Assembly: GCA_044433115.1 (NCBI GenBank)
Contig: JAWXTY010000007.1
Coordinates: 6,051 to 70,050, forward strand
Source of the DNA: CAKUIA01 sp044433115
Lineage (GTDB): Bacteria > Verrucomicrobiota > Verrucomicrobiia > Opitutales > Intestinicryptomonadaceae
Direction of reading: 5' to 3'
DNA length: 64,000 nucleotides
The translations under genes were made by a program, and so were the position numbers. The notes beneath the pieces were generated by a model. That model ran no database searches. It was not told the origin of the DNA and saw only the letters and a list, made by a program, of their open reading frames with translations. Positions 52,897 to 62,125 of this stretch are shown piece after piece (positions within the stretch are counted from its first letter, which is position 1; every line of letters begins with the position of its first letter).

Positions 52897-54084
52897 ATGG
52901 CAAAGCTTAAAAAGAGTTTATTTGAAAAAGTATTCCCCTTGGGCATACCATTGGCGTGGCTACAATTATCTCGAGAGAAGAAGAGATTTTTTGTGGCTAT
53001 TGCAGGTATAACCTTTGCAGTTACGATGATGTTGTTTCAGATGGGTTTGCAAAGTGCTTTGTTTAGGCAAGTTGTAGCCCCTATACTTTTATTAGACGCT
53101 GACGTTATGATTGTTAGCCCAAATTATGAATATTTTGGAGTTGGCAGAGGTTTTTCGAGTATGCGTTTAAACCAAGCTTATGGGGACAATAATGTAGAGA
53201 GTATATCTGAGTTGAAACTTGGGGGTATGTCTTTTAAAAATCCAGAAAATGGGAAGGAAAGAGATATATTTATCATAGCATTTGACCCATCTAAAGATGT
53301 ATTTGAGTCGGCAGATATAAAGAGTCAGCAATATTTATTAAAGAAGGAAGGCACTGTACTTTTTGATAGTTTGTCGAGAGACCAATATGGAGACATTCCA
53401 AAGTTGCTAGAAGGCTCTATAGTCGACACTGAGCTAAATGGAACGAGGACAAAAATTGAAGGAACTATGCAAATTGGGGCAACCTTTGCTGCAGATGGCA
53501 ATATATTAATGAGCCTAAATACCTTTAATATGATAAATGCAGGGGCTTTAAGTAGCGATATAAATGTGGGGATAATAAAGCTTAAGGATAAGACTAAGTT
53601 AGAAGAGTCGCTCGCTAAGCTAAGAAGTATTTATACAGAGGACATTATAGTTATGTCTAAGGAAGAATTTATCAAGAGCGAAAAGGACTATTGGGCAATA
53701 AGGACACCTATAGGCTTTGTAATTGGAGCGTCGATGGCAGTGGCAATATTTGTAGGGGCTGTGATTGTGTATCAAATTTTATACACAGATGTAACAGACC
53801 ACTTGCCTGAATATGCAACATTAAAGGCTATAGGCTTTGACGACAAATTCTTTATAACAGTGATTTTGCAAGAGTCTATGATATTGTCATTTTTGGGCTT
53901 TATACCAGGAGCATTCTTCGCAGGGGGCTTGTATTATCTAACGAGAACCTTTGCTCATATGCCTACATATCTAACAACACAAAGCCTATTTATAGTCTTT
54001 AGCTTAACGCTCTTTATGTGCGTAGTAGCTGGTCTATTTGCAACAAGAAAACTACGTTCAGCAAACCCATCTGATATATTTTAA
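52897..54084 (+). CDS. FtsX-type permease, DevC-like
   Basis: 395 residues. LGIPLAWLQLSREKKRFFVA and AGITFAVTMMLFQMGLQSALF match DevC, as does LLLDADVMIVSPNYEY. Three further helices follow in the C-terminal half (ASMAVAIFVGAVIVYQI, ILSFLGFIPGAFFAGGL, TLFMCVVAGLFATRK). In cyanobacteria DevBCA exports glycolipids with TolC. The cargo here is unknown. Two bases separate it from devB. Confidence 0.85.
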   Translation: MAKLKKSLFEKVFPLGIPLAWLQLSREKKRFFVAIAGITFAVTMMLFQMGLQSALFRQVVAPILLLDADVMIVSPNYEYFGVGRGFSSMRLNQAYGDNNVESISELKLGGMSFKNPENGKERDIFIIAFDPSKDVFESADIKSQQYLLKKEGTVLFDSLSRDQYGDIPKLLEGSIVDTELNGTRTKIEGTMQIGATFAADGNILMSLNTFNMINAGALSSDINVGIIKLKDKTKLEESLAKLRSIYTEDIIVMSKEEFIKSEKDYWAIRTPIGFVIGASMAVAIFVGAVIVYQILYTDVTDHLPEYATLKAIGFDDKFFITVILQESMILSFLGFIPGAFFAGGLYYLTRTFAHMPTYLTTQSLFIVFSLTLFMCVVAGLFATRKLRSANPSDIF

Positions 54085-54096
54085 CAATTTTAAGCT

Positions 54097-54327
54097 ATGC
54101 CAATATACGATTTCGAATGTAAAGATTGTAATCAAAACTTTGAAGCCTTAGTTAGTTTATCTAAGGAGAAGGAAGTTGTATGCCCTAATTGTAATGGTAA
54201 GAATTTGAAGAAACTACCTAGCCTCTTTGGAACAAAAAAGCTAAATGATTGCTCTAATATAGATATTTGCCAGCCGAAGAATAGCTCTTGTTGTGGGGGT
54301 TCTGCTTGTTGCTGTAATCACAAATAA
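54097..54327 (+). CDS. FmdB-type zinc-ribbon protein
   Basis: 76 residues. MPIYDFECKDCNQNFEALVS and VVCPNCNGKNLKKLPSLFG give the two CxxC pairs of the FmdB family. The tail is Cys-rich (CCGGSACCC), which may bind further metal. FmdB proteins have been called regulators, but the activity is poorly known. A second family member, without Cys, lies at 56256. Confidence 0.85.
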   Translation: MPIYDFECKDCNQNFEALVSLSKEKEVVCPNCNGKNLKKLPSLFGTKKLNDCSNIDICQPKNSSCCGGSACCCNHK

Positions 54328-54329
54328 TT

Positions 54330-55310
54330 ATGAAAAAATTTTACATATACATTTTAAGCTTATTTTTAGTGGCTTGCTCTTCTACTGAAATCCCAGTGGA
54401 ACAAAGTGAGCCTGCCCAAAAAAAGGAGGTACATTCAATTAGCTTAGCCCAAAGGCAACTACTTGATATTATCGCTGAGCAAAATCAACTTTTTGAGACT
54501 TATAAAGAAGATAGCCAAGACAAGCTAATCCTTGCTCAGATGAATACAAAGTATAAAAAGATTGTATCAAAATGGCAAAACTATATTAGCCAATATCCTG
54601 AGGACATCGACGCAATTATTATATATGGCAAGTTTTTAAGGGCTGTAGGCGAGTTTGCAAATGCTTATAAGGCATTTTTAGAAGTGGACAAAATTAATCC
54701 AAATATCGCAGTGGTAAAGCAACAATTAGCAAGCTTTGAAGGCGATTATGGTATGTATAAAGAAGCCCTAATTCATATAAAAAAGGCTATAGAGCTAAGC
54801 CCAGATGAGGCTATATATTACTACCAACTTGCAGAATTGTTGTGCGTTTATTACAAGGACTTTTTAAGAGAAAATATCTACACTCAAGAAGCGATTAATC
54901 TCGATATGGAAAATAGTTTTGAAAAAGCCATAAGCCTTGACCCAAAAAATTTACACCTATACTGGCGATATGCCCAAAGTTTTTATCAGCAAAGCGACGC
55001 CTCTTGGCAAAAGGCACTAAAAGCTTGGGATAGCCTTGAGCCTTTTGTATATATGAATTTAGAAAAAAGCAATGTACTTTTAAATAAAGCTAGAGTTCTA
55101 ATTGAACTTTATAGAGACGAAGAGGCTCTCGTTATATTAAATAATATAAATACGCCTTCTTTCAAAAAGGATAAAGATAGATTAATTGCTATAATTAAAG
55201 CTCAAGAAACTGGGGATACAAAAATGGGTAATTCCTTGAAAAAAGAAGAAAATGAAAGAATTTTTCAAGAGCTAAAAAAAGAGCTACAAGACCCACATAG
55301 CCAAGAATAA
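54330..55310 (+). CDS. TPR-repeat lipoprotein
   Basis: 326 residues. A signal peptide ends in lipobox LVAC. TPR-like units occupy about residues 70-230: AFANAYKAFLEVDKINPNIA is one, and YKEALIHIKKAIELSPDEAI and SFEKAISLDPKNLHLYWRY are others. Such lipoproteins act as scaffolds at the envelope. It lies between fmdB and the M50 peptidase, two and five bases apart, so one transcript is likely. Confidence 0.8.
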   Translation: MKKFYIYILSLFLVACSSTEIPVEQSEPAQKKEVHSISLAQRQLLDIIAEQNQLFETYKEDSQDKLILAQMNTKYKKIVSKWQNYISQYPEDIDAIIIYGKFLRAVGEFANAYKAFLEVDKINPNIAVVKQQLASFEGDYGMYKEALIHIKKAIELSPDEAIYYYQLAELLCVYYKDFLRENIYTQEAINLDMENSFEKAISLDPKNLHLYWRYAQSFYQQSDASWQKALKAWDSLEPFVYMNLEKSNVLLNKARVLIELYRDEEALVILNNINTPSFKKDKDRLIAIIKAQETGDTKMGNSLKKEENERIFQELKKELQDPHSQE

Positions 55311-55315
55311 AGAAT

Positions 55316-55984
55316 ATGAATAATGATTTACTATCAATGATTAGCGATGGTGGAGTTTTGTATATAGCTCTGCTTATGGCTCTTAGTGTACACGAATTTG
55401 GGCACGCCTATGTTGCAGATAAGCTAGGCGACCCACTGCCCCGCCTAGATGGCAGAGTTAGCCTAAACCCCCTAGCCCACATAGATATGTTAGGGACAGT
55501 AATCTTGCCTTTGATTATGATTTTCTTGGCAATGGGAACAAATTTCCCTATGATTTTTGGCTGGGCAAAGCCTGTTAGAGTGTCTTTGCCAAATTCTAAA
55601 ACAAGGGCTAGAGACGACATTTTAACTACGCTTGCAGGCCCTGCTATGAACCTGATTTTCGGCTTTGTGTGTATGCTAGTGATGGTTGGCTTAACTTATT
55701 TTAATCAAGAAAGCTTTGTAGAAATACTTCTTACTATATTGCAAATAAACTGCGTGTTGTTCGTATTTAATATGTTGCCTATACCTCCTTTAGATGGCTC
55801 GAGAATTTTAAAATATGCACTAAATATGAGCGATATGACCTACGCTCAAATATCTCGCTACAGCCTAATTATCATATTAGTAATAATAAATGTACCTCAA
55901 ACAAGGTTTATCATAGCTACTTGCATAAGCTTTTTAGTGGATATATACATTCTAATAGGAAATTTAATCTTAAGTTTATTCTAA
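55316..55984 (+). CDS. M50-family membrane metalloprotease (site-2 protease, SpoIVFB-like)
   Basis: 222 residues with about six hydrophobic segments. The zinc motif is HEFGH in LSVHEFGHAYVADKLGD, and the third ligand is the Asp in LPIPPLDGSRIL. It cleaves substrates inside the membrane. Short members like this lack PDZ domains. A natural partner could be an anti-sigma factor, but the one at 21395 is far away. The stop is followed at once by repeat B4. Confidence 0.9.
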   Translation: MNNDLLSMISDGGVLYIALLMALSVHEFGHAYVADKLGDPLPRLDGRVSLNPLAHIDMLGTVILPLIMIFLAMGTNFPMIFGWAKPVRVSLPNSKTRARDDILTTLAGPAMNLIFGFVCMLVMVGLTYFNQESFVEILLTILQINCVLFVFNMLPIPPLDGSRILKYALNMSDMTYAQISRYSLIIILVIINVPQTRFIIATCISFLVDIYILIGNLILSLF

Positions 55985-56252
55985 AGGTGAGTTCTAAAAA
56001 TTGGCAATTAGCTATTTTTAAGGCTACAACCGCAAGGGCGTAGGAGCATTGCTTTAGCAATGACCCTGAGCGTAGCGAATGGGCGAAAAGGGCTTTATAA
56101 GCCTTGAGTCAATATTTTTAGCGTAATTTTCTTGTTTTTTAAGGCGAATAATGCAATTATCTAAGGTAAAAACAAGGAAATTTAAGCAAACAGAGGCTAA
56201 AAAGAGCAATTGTAGCTTATCTTAGTGCAAAAACAATTTTTAGAATTCACCT
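55985..56252. repeat. Family B palindromic element, copy B4
   Basis: 268 bp that fills the gap between the M50 gene and the next ATG at 56256. The ends AGGTGAGTTCTAAAAATTG and the complement of 56234-56252 agree at 18 of 19 bases. It carries the same 85-bp module as B3. Confidence 0.85.
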
Positions 56253-56255
56253 GAA

Positions 56256-56507
56256 ATGCCAATATATACATACGAAGTTATAGACACAAAAGAAGTTTTT
56301 GAAGTCGAACAATCAATAAATTCTAAACCTATAGAATTTCACCCAGAAAATGGCTTGAAAGTTAGACGCATTTACTCTAATGTAAATATTAATTCTCGAT
56401 ACACAAAATCTAAAGAAAACAAACTTTCAGATGTATCTAATATTAAAAAAGCAGGCTTTAAAGTCCTGCAAAAAGACAAAGCCACAGGCAATTATCACGC
56501 ATTATAA
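56256..56507 (+). CDS. Cysteine-free FmdB-like protein
   Basis: 83 residues. MPIYTYEVIDTKEVFEVEQS and NGLKVRRIYSNV follow the FmdB pattern, but both CxxC pairs are missing: VIDT and HPEN stand in their place. The C-terminus KKAGFKVLQKDKATGNYHAL resembles the tail of longer FmdB proteins. It cannot bind zinc in the usual way. The ATG comes three bases after repeat B4. It is followed by the DtxR-type gene. Confidence 0.6.
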   Translation: MPIYTYEVIDTKEVFEVEQSINSKPIEFHPENGLKVRRIYSNVNINSRYTKSKENKLSDVSNIKKAGFKVLQKDKATGNYHAL

Positions 56508-56520
56508 AATAAAAAATAAT

Positions 56521-56907
56521 ATGAACGAAACTCATTTTTCAGAAAGCATAGAAGATTATCTTGAAGTTATTTACAGCTTATCTCCGGGCGAAGAGCACGT
56601 GCATTTAGTTGACATTGCAAAAAAATTAAATGTCAAAAAACCCTCAGTAACTAGTGCCTTAAATATACTTAAGGAAAAGGACTTGATTGTTTATGAAAAA
56701 TATAAGCCTGTAACACTCACAGAAAAAGGCGAAGCTCTTGCTATTAAAATCCAAGAAAAGCACGATTTACTTAAGAAATTTTTTACAGAAATTTTAGGAG
56801 TAGAAAGCTCTAAGGCAAACAATATTGCCTGCAAGATAGAACACCTCATAGACGAAGGAATAGCGAGCAAGTTAGCAAGCTTTATAAAAGCTCAAGAAGC
56901 TAAATAA
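56521..56907 (+). CDS. DtxR/MntR-family metal-dependent regulator
   Basis: 128 residues from the ATG at 56521 (MNETHFSESIEDYLEVIYSL), a better start than one 90 bases upstream that reads through the FmdB-like gene in another frame. The winged helix is VDIAKKLNVKKPSVTSALNI, and KHDLLKKFFTEILGVESSKA resembles the dimerisation and metal-binding region. It is short and lacks the SH3-like domain. The metal (Mn or Fe) is not determined. Its targets are not evident; a TPR gene follows. Confidence 0.85.
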   Translation: MNETHFSESIEDYLEVIYSLSPGEEHVHLVDIAKKLNVKKPSVTSALNILKEKDLIVYEKYKPVTLTEKGEALAIKIQEKHDLLKKFFTEILGVESSKANNIACKIEHLIDEGIASKLASFIKAQEAK

Positions 56908-56980
56908 ATCTCAGGAAAAAGTTATAGAGAAGCTAACTAAATGATTGCAAATTATTACTTTAATAGTAATATCTGTAGAT

Positions 56981-59572
56981 ATGTTTAAAATTGGGCAAAT
57001 AATCTTTGTTTTTTCTGCTTTATTGGTATCTACTAGCCTTAGTTATGCCAATGCAGACTTTACGCCCCTATTAGACGCTAAAAGTTCTGAAATAATAAAT
57101 TTAGACTCAAGATTAAGTTCGGCAAAATCAGCACTTAACGCAGGTCTATATCGCATAGCAGAGTCTATAACTAAAAAAATCATAGAAACCGACCCTCAAA
57201 ACAAAGAGGCGAAATATATATTAATAGATGCCTTTTTAGGGCAAGCTAAATTTAATTCTGCAAAAAAATTACTTGCAGATTTCGATGGCGACATAAATGA
57301 AGAGATATATCTAAAGCGTGCGATAGTTTCTATAGCCCTTGCAGATTATAGTCGTGCTGAATTTTTCTTAACTAAAATAAATCCAAGGAGGCTTAGTGGC
57401 GACGACTTGTCTTGGTTCTACCTAAGCCAAGCATTCACTGCTAAGGCAAATAAAAACCCAAAGCTCGCCCAAGATTACTTCGACTTGGTTCTTAGAAACA
57501 CTGATAATGTAATTTTAAGAAACCTTACAAATATTTATAACTACCAAAGCATAATTGAAAGCTTAGCTAGTGGAATTAAAAATCCAGATAGTTCTGAAAA
57601 TGCAAAAGAGTCTATAAAAGAGCTTTTGCCAGACCTAGAAAAGAGCTATATAGATTATAATAATGGCACAGAAGTTGGTTTTCTGTTTGCAAAAAATTAT
57701 GCTATAGCCCTTTATTCTGTGGGCGAAATCGAAAAAGCTATAGGTATTTTAAAGGGGCAATTAGAGTCGACTTTAATCTCAGAGAGCAACTTTGAAGAGC
57801 TATCTATGTGCTTAGCTCTAATATCAAAGGGATTGCCTTCACAAAGGGATACGCTAAATACTATAATCCAAAAAGCGAACTCTTTGGAAATTGTCGAAAC
57901 TGCCATATACCTGCTAAAGGAAGCCAACAACGACAAAGCTTTAACTATAAATAACTTAGAAGATTTAATATCTAAATACAACTGCCCTTTAAAAGATAGA
58001 CTTTTGTTGGAATGTGCATATATTAGCCTAAGCTTGAACAAGATGGAGGACGCTATAAAGTACGCAAATAGGCTTTTAAGTGAGTACCCAGCTTCGAGAT
58101 ATTTAGTGAATGCTACAGGAGTTTTAGCCCACACAGCACTACAAGGCGAAAAAATAGATTATAGATTGGCTTCAAAGTATCTCGACTCAATGTCAAAGCT
58201 CGAAACTTTGCCAGAAAAATCTGCTATAATGAAGCTTTTAGTTGCAGATTGCTACTATCTCGACAAGGACTATCAGCTCTCTGCTCTTGCCTACAAAGAA
58301 CTCTTTGACAATGAATATTTAGAAAGCTATAGGGGCTTGATTTTAAATAAATATTTAGACTCACTCTTGGCTATCAAAGACTTAGATTCTGCTTCGGAAT
58401 TGATAGATAAAGCCTTTCATAGCAATATAGACAGAAACCAACTTTGGGTTGCTCAGTGGAATATGATACGCTCGCTACGCAAAGATGGGCAACTTATATA
58501 CGCTCTAAATTTGGCTTCACGTGCTTTAAATGTATTGGAAAAAGACAAAGACGTAAAAGACATTTTAGTTCTTAGGGTTATGTGGCTAAAGGCGAAATTG
58601 TGTATAGAAAATAAGGAATACGAAGAGTGTATATCCCTATGTAACAGAATTTTAAAGGACTCAATTAGCTTAGACGAAAGTCAAACTGAATTTCAAATAT
58701 TGCTAAATAGCGACACTATGCTACTAAAGGCAAGAGCCTTAGCTTTTACTAAAGAGCTAAAAGGCGAAGATGGAGCTTACCACACTTTTGAAATGCTAAG
58801 GCAAATTTATCCAAAAACTGAGGCTGCAGCTGCTTCTTTTTTGATAGAGGCAAGCGTATCTGGAACTGAGGGCGACTTAATCAAAGCCTCAAGCTTTTGC
58901 GAACAACTCTACGAAGCTTACCCTCAATCGCAATACGCCCCTATAGCCTTGTTTGAAGCATCGCAATATTTGAGAAGTACTGGGCAAAATAACTCTTATA
59001 AACAGGCTTTGAAATTCTTGTCAGAGCTGATTAAGAACTACCCTAATTCCGATTTAATTTTTTATGCAAAAATCTCTCAAGGCGAAATGCTAAGACTCTT
59101 ATCTGCATTTAATGAAGCGAAAAATTCCTATGAGGACATAATCAATAACTTCCCTAATCACAATGACATAAATATAGCCCACATAGGTTTAGGCGACGCT
59201 ATTTTTGCAGGAGTTGGCAATGAAAGTAAGGCTGCTATGCAGTATGAAAGAGCGTATAATTTGGCAAATGTAGATATAAATTCCAAGGCAGAAGCTGGCT
59301 TTAAACTTGGTATTGCCCTAGAGAAATCTGGCAGAATACAAGAGGCTCAAGAGATTTGGCACATATCTTCAGACAATCTACTTTCAAAGAAAGAAGCTCT
59401 GCAAAACTCGTCAAAGACGACTTATTGGCTTGGTAGGACTTTGCTATATTTGGCACGTTCACTAGAACTTAATGGCGATAAATCTGGAGCTATAAAGACT
59501 TATAATAAAATTATATCAAACAAACTCCCTGGAGCAAACGAAGCAAAACAAAGGCTAATTAAAAATGATTGA
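56981..59572 (+). CDS. Large periplasmic TPR-repeat protein
   Basis: 863 residues from the ATG at 56981 (MFKIGQIIFVFSALLVST), which gives a signal peptide; the TTG 36 bases upstream is less likely. TPR-like units run through the chain: AGLYRIAESITKKIIETDPQ, RDFYKDAL-type pairs, and later FEASQYLRSTG and IKNYPNSDLIFYAKISQGEM. It overlaps the TolQ/ExbB-like gene by 8 bp. With that pair it looks like an envelope energy-coupling unit. Function unknown. Confidence 0.85.
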   Translation: MFKIGQIIFVFSALLVSTSLSYANADFTPLLDAKSSEIINLDSRLSSAKSALNAGLYRIAESITKKIIETDPQNKEAKYILIDAFLGQAKFNSAKKLLADFDGDINEEIYLKRAIVSIALADYSRAEFFLTKINPRRLSGDDLSWFYLSQAFTAKANKNPKLAQDYFDLVLRNTDNVILRNLTNIYNYQSIIESLASGIKNPDSSENAKESIKELLPDLEKSYIDYNNGTEVGFLFAKNYAIALYSVGEIEKAIGILKGQLESTLISESNFEELSMCLALISKGLPSQRDTLNTIIQKANSLEIVETAIYLLKEANNDKALTINNLEDLISKYNCPLKDRLLLECAYISLSLNKMEDAIKYANRLLSEYPASRYLVNATGVLAHTALQGEKIDYRLASKYLDSMSKLETLPEKSAIMKLLVADCYYLDKDYQLSALAYKELFDNEYLESYRGLILNKYLDSLLAIKDLDSASELIDKAFHSNIDRNQLWVAQWNMIRSLRKDGQLIYALNLASRALNVLEKDKDVKDILVLRVMWLKAKLCIENKEYEECISLCNRILKDSISLDESQTEFQILLNSDTMLLKARALAFTKELKGEDGAYHTFEMLRQIYPKTEAAAASFLIEASVSGTEGDLIKASSFCEQLYEAYPQSQYAPIALFEASQYLRSTGQNNSYKQALKFLSELIKNYPNSDLIFYAKISQGEMLRLLSAFNEAKNSYEDIINNFPNHNDINIAHIGLGDAIFAGVGNESKAAMQYERAYNLANVDINSKAEAGFKLGIALEKSGRIQEAQEIWHISSDNLLSKKEALQNSSKTTYWLGRTLLYLARSLELNGDKSGAIKTYNKIISNKLPGANEAKQRLIKND

Positions 59573-60245
59573 TAATATACTAAATTTATGGAAATTAGGT
59601 GGAATAATGATGTACCCATTATTCATCTTGGCTTTTATTGGATTTCTAATTTTCGTAGAAAGAATACTTTATATGCGTAAGGAAAGAGTCAATGCTGTGG
59701 AATTTTTAACAGGTATTAAGTCTAAACTCGCAAAGGGAAATGAGCTTGAGGCTCTAACTATAACTGAGTCTACACCAGGGATTGTGGCAAGGTTGTCGAA
59801 GGAAATTATATTGAGCTTTGTAGATAATAATAGCGATTTGAAAGCTGAGAAAATTGAGGTAGTAAAGCAGTCTGTGGTCAGCAAGGCTATATTAGAAATT
59901 GCAATGCTTCAAAAGAATATTTATCTAGTTGGCTTGTTCGCTAGATTATTTCCTATATTGGGGCTTTTAGGAACGCTATTGGCTATATTAGAGGGCTTTT
60001 CGACTATGATAGAAGCTGGTCCTTATGCTAGTATATCGCTATTTTCCAATGAGATGTTTAATGCTATAATTAGTAGCGTTATGGGGCTTAGCCTCTTCTT
60101 TGCATTTTTGATATTTCATCATATTTTAAAATCTAAGGTGCGTGCCTCTATAGTAGATATGCAATGGGCTATCAATGATTTAATCGTGTTTATGCTAAGA
60201 GGTCAGCCTCAAAACGAAGAACTCTACAACAAAAGTAATGGCTAA
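59565..60245 (+). CDS. MotA/TolQ/ExbB-family proton channel protein
   Basis: 226 residues. A first helix near 14-33 (MMYPLFILAFIGFLIFVER), a cytoplasmic loop, and a two-helix end: NIYLVGLFARLFPILGLLGT and SSVMGLSLFFAFLIFHHIL. It is the stator that lets protons through to power the TonB or Tol system. The ExbD/TolR-like gene overlaps by 8 bp. Confidence 0.92.
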   Translation: MIDNILNLWKLGGIMMYPLFILAFIGFLIFVERILYMRKERVNAVEFLTGIKSKLAKGNELEALTITESTPGIVARLSKEIILSFVDNNSDLKAEKIEVVKQSVVSKAILEIAMLQKNIYLVGLFARLFPILGLLGTLLAILEGFSTMIEAGPYASISLFSNEMFNAIISSVMGLSLFFAFLIFHHILKSKVRASIVDMQWAINDLIVFMLRGQPQNEELYNKSNG

Positions 60246-60696
60246 GAACAATACAGTAAATATAGACTTAATTGCAGAGCTTAAAGAAGATAAGGTGTAT
60301 TTAAGTGCAATGCCTTTGTTTGATTTTCTTTTGATTGCAATCTTTTTAGTTGTATTAAGCTCTAAATTTATAGTATCTTCTGGGACTGCTATAGCATTAA
60401 ATGCAGACGAAACTGTATTGCCTGTATCTATAAATTCAGAGATGAAAGGGGTGCTAACAGACTCAGAACTTACTGTGCTGCATATACAATCTGAGAATAT
60501 GATTTTGTTTGATGGGGCAATTTATAATATGGAAAGTTTTGCTAATTATTTGAAAGATAGAGATGATTTATCTAAACAAGTTTTATTGCTAAAACTCAAT
60601 AAGGATTGCAATATACAAATATTTTTAAATATAACCGAAATCTGCCAAAGTGCAGGATTTAAGGCTGTACAAATAGCATCTCAAAAGGCAAATTAA
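60238..60696 (+). CDS. ExbD/TolR-like protein
   Basis: 152 residues. One transmembrane helix at about 24-44 includes the conserved Asp in MPLFDFLLIAIF, the proton-carrying residue. The periplasmic part has an ExbD-like beta-alpha pattern (LTVLHIQSENMILFDGAIYN and LLLKLNKDCNIQIFLNITEI). It starts 8 bases before the end of the ExbB-like gene. A TonB-like partner is not seen. Confidence 0.85.
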   Translation: MAKNNTVNIDLIAELKEDKVYLSAMPLFDFLLIAIFLVVLSSKFIVSSGTAIALNADETVLPVSINSEMKGVLTDSELTVLHIQSENMILFDGAIYNMESFANYLKDRDDLSKQVLLLKLNKDCNIQIFLNITEICQSAGFKAVQIASQKAN

Positions 60697-60702
60697 TAAA
60701 GA

Positions 60703-61404
60703 ATGAAGCAAAATATAGTATCTAAGTGGATTGTGCCAAGCTCGATTTCGGCTGTGGCTATATGCTTGATGCTTGCCTTTGCCCCTAAAATAGAAATGCC
60801 TAAGGCTTATAATTTTAAAGATGGAAATATTGGCACAAATTTCATAAACGCAGAAAATTCGTCGAAGATAGAAGCCCTTAGCTTATACGACTTTGAGCCT
60901 ATATTTTTGCCTACTAATTATAATATAAGAGTAGAAGCTCCAAGAGATATTAAGGTAGACTCATTTAAGGATATAAATAATGTAGATGTAATTTCTTCGG
61001 AGTCTTACAATGAATATGTGTTGAATAAGAAAAAGTCTGCCTTGGATAAATTAAACAATATATTTCATTCAGATATTAGAGAGCTTATGCCTTATTATAA
61101 GGTGCAAGACACGCAGGAATTGCTAGATAGTAAAGAGCAAATTAGCATAAGTGTAATAGACACAAAAACAGGGCAAGAAGTTGCAAGCGAGAGCCTTGAT
61201 GTAGGAGAAGAATATTCTAGTTTTTTTGTACCTACTGAGATTTTTATGAGTGTTGGCACGAATTTAGATATAAATATTGTTGACAACATATCTAACCCTA
61301 GCCTAGAAAGTTCTACTACAGAATTAATAAAGGAGTCTTTGAATAAGACAAAAATTTTTAATCAATTAAATGCAGGCTACTATAAATTAATTATTAGCCC
61401 TTAA
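60703..61404 (+). CDS. Unrecognised single-span membrane protein
   Basis: 233 residues. One N-terminal helix (SISAVAICLMLAFAPK) anchors it, and the rest is periplasmic, with a predicted helix (YVLNKKKSALDKLNNIF) and beta strands. It has no TonB-type C-terminus. It starts 6 bp after the ExbD-like gene and ends at the purE start. It may be a third partner of the ExbB/ExbD pair, by position only. Confidence 0.6.
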   Translation: MKQNIVSKWIVPSSISAVAICLMLAFAPKIEMPKAYNFKDGNIGTNFINAENSSKIEALSLYDFEPIFLPTNYNIRVEAPRDIKVDSFKDINNVDVISSESYNEYVLNKKKSALDKLNNIFHSDIRELMPYYKVQDTQELLDSKEQISISVIDTKTGQEVASESLDVGEEYSSFFVPTEIFMSVGTNLDINIVDNISNPSLESSTTELIKESLNKTKIFNQLNAGYYKLIISP

Positions 61405-61908
61405 ATGAAAGATAATATGGAAAAGAAAACAGAAGTATTAATAATAATGGGAAGTATCAGCGACTGGGATACTATGAAAGAAACTGCAAAATGCCTAGAT
61501 AAATTTGGCGTTAGCTACGAAAAGCACATTGCGTCTGCACATAGGACACCAGAATATGCTTGTAAACTAGCTAGTCAAGCAGCAGATAGAGGAGTGAAGG
61601 TTATAGTTGCAGCAGCAGGTGGGGCAGCTCACTTGGCAGGGGTTCTTGCAGCACATTCGCATTTACCAATAATAGGTGTACCTATGAAAGGCTGGGCCTT
61701 AGATGGCTTAGACTCTTTGCTATCTACAGTACAAATGCCAAAGGGAATGCCAGTATTGACCTTAGCAATAGGAAAAGCAGGAGCAATAAACGCAGGTGTA
61801 TCTTGCTTACAAATCCTAGCATTGGGTAACGAAGAATACACAAAGAAAATCATAGCCTTTAGAGAAGCACAAACTCAAGAAGTTTTAGACACAAAATTCC
61901 CTGAATAA
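61405..61908 (+). CDS. purE: N5-carboxyaminoimidazole ribonucleotide mutase
   Basis: 167 residues. IIMGSISDWDTMKETAKCL, IASAHRTPEYACKLA and AAAGGAAHLAGVLAAHSHLP are the class I PurE signatures; the His in SAHRTP is catalytic. It rearranges N5-CAIR to CAIR in purine synthesis. A second ATG four codons on (61417) is equally possible as the start. The stop is followed by a terminator. Confidence 0.95.
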   Translation: MKDNMEKKTEVLIIMGSISDWDTMKETAKCLDKFGVSYEKHIASAHRTPEYACKLASQAADRGVKVIVAAAGGAAHLAGVLAAHSHLPIIGVPMKGWALDGLDSLLSTVQMPKGMPVLTLAIGKAGAINAGVSCLQILALGNEEYTKKIIAFREAQTQEVLDTKFPE

Positions 61909-61925
61909 TAAGCCTTAAAAGAGCT

Positions 61926-61970
61926 AAAAACAAAAGCCTAACTTTGTAAAAAGTTAGGCTTTTTGTTTTT
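61926..61970 (+). terminator. Terminator after purE
   Basis: AAAAGCCTAACTT pairs with AAGTTAGGCTTTT around TGTAAA, with T-rich tail. Confidence 0.85.
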
Positions 61971-62088
61971 CAAATTTCACTCAATCTATTCATCTCTCAA
62001 TGCCAATCTCTTTCCATACCAGCCAAACAAAGCTTAGTGTATTTTTTTGGGCGTGAGATTAGGTTTAAAAAGCACTCAGATTACCCAC

Positions 62089-62123
62089 AAAAAAAATCTC
62101 ACATTGCTAGAGTGAGATTTTTT
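62089..62123. terminator. Terminator-like hairpin, recurring sequence
   Basis: AAAAAATCTCAC/GTGAGATTTTTT around ATTGCTAGA, beside repeat A5. Third copy with 5885 and 51039. Confidence 0.7.
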
Positions 62124-62125
62124 GT

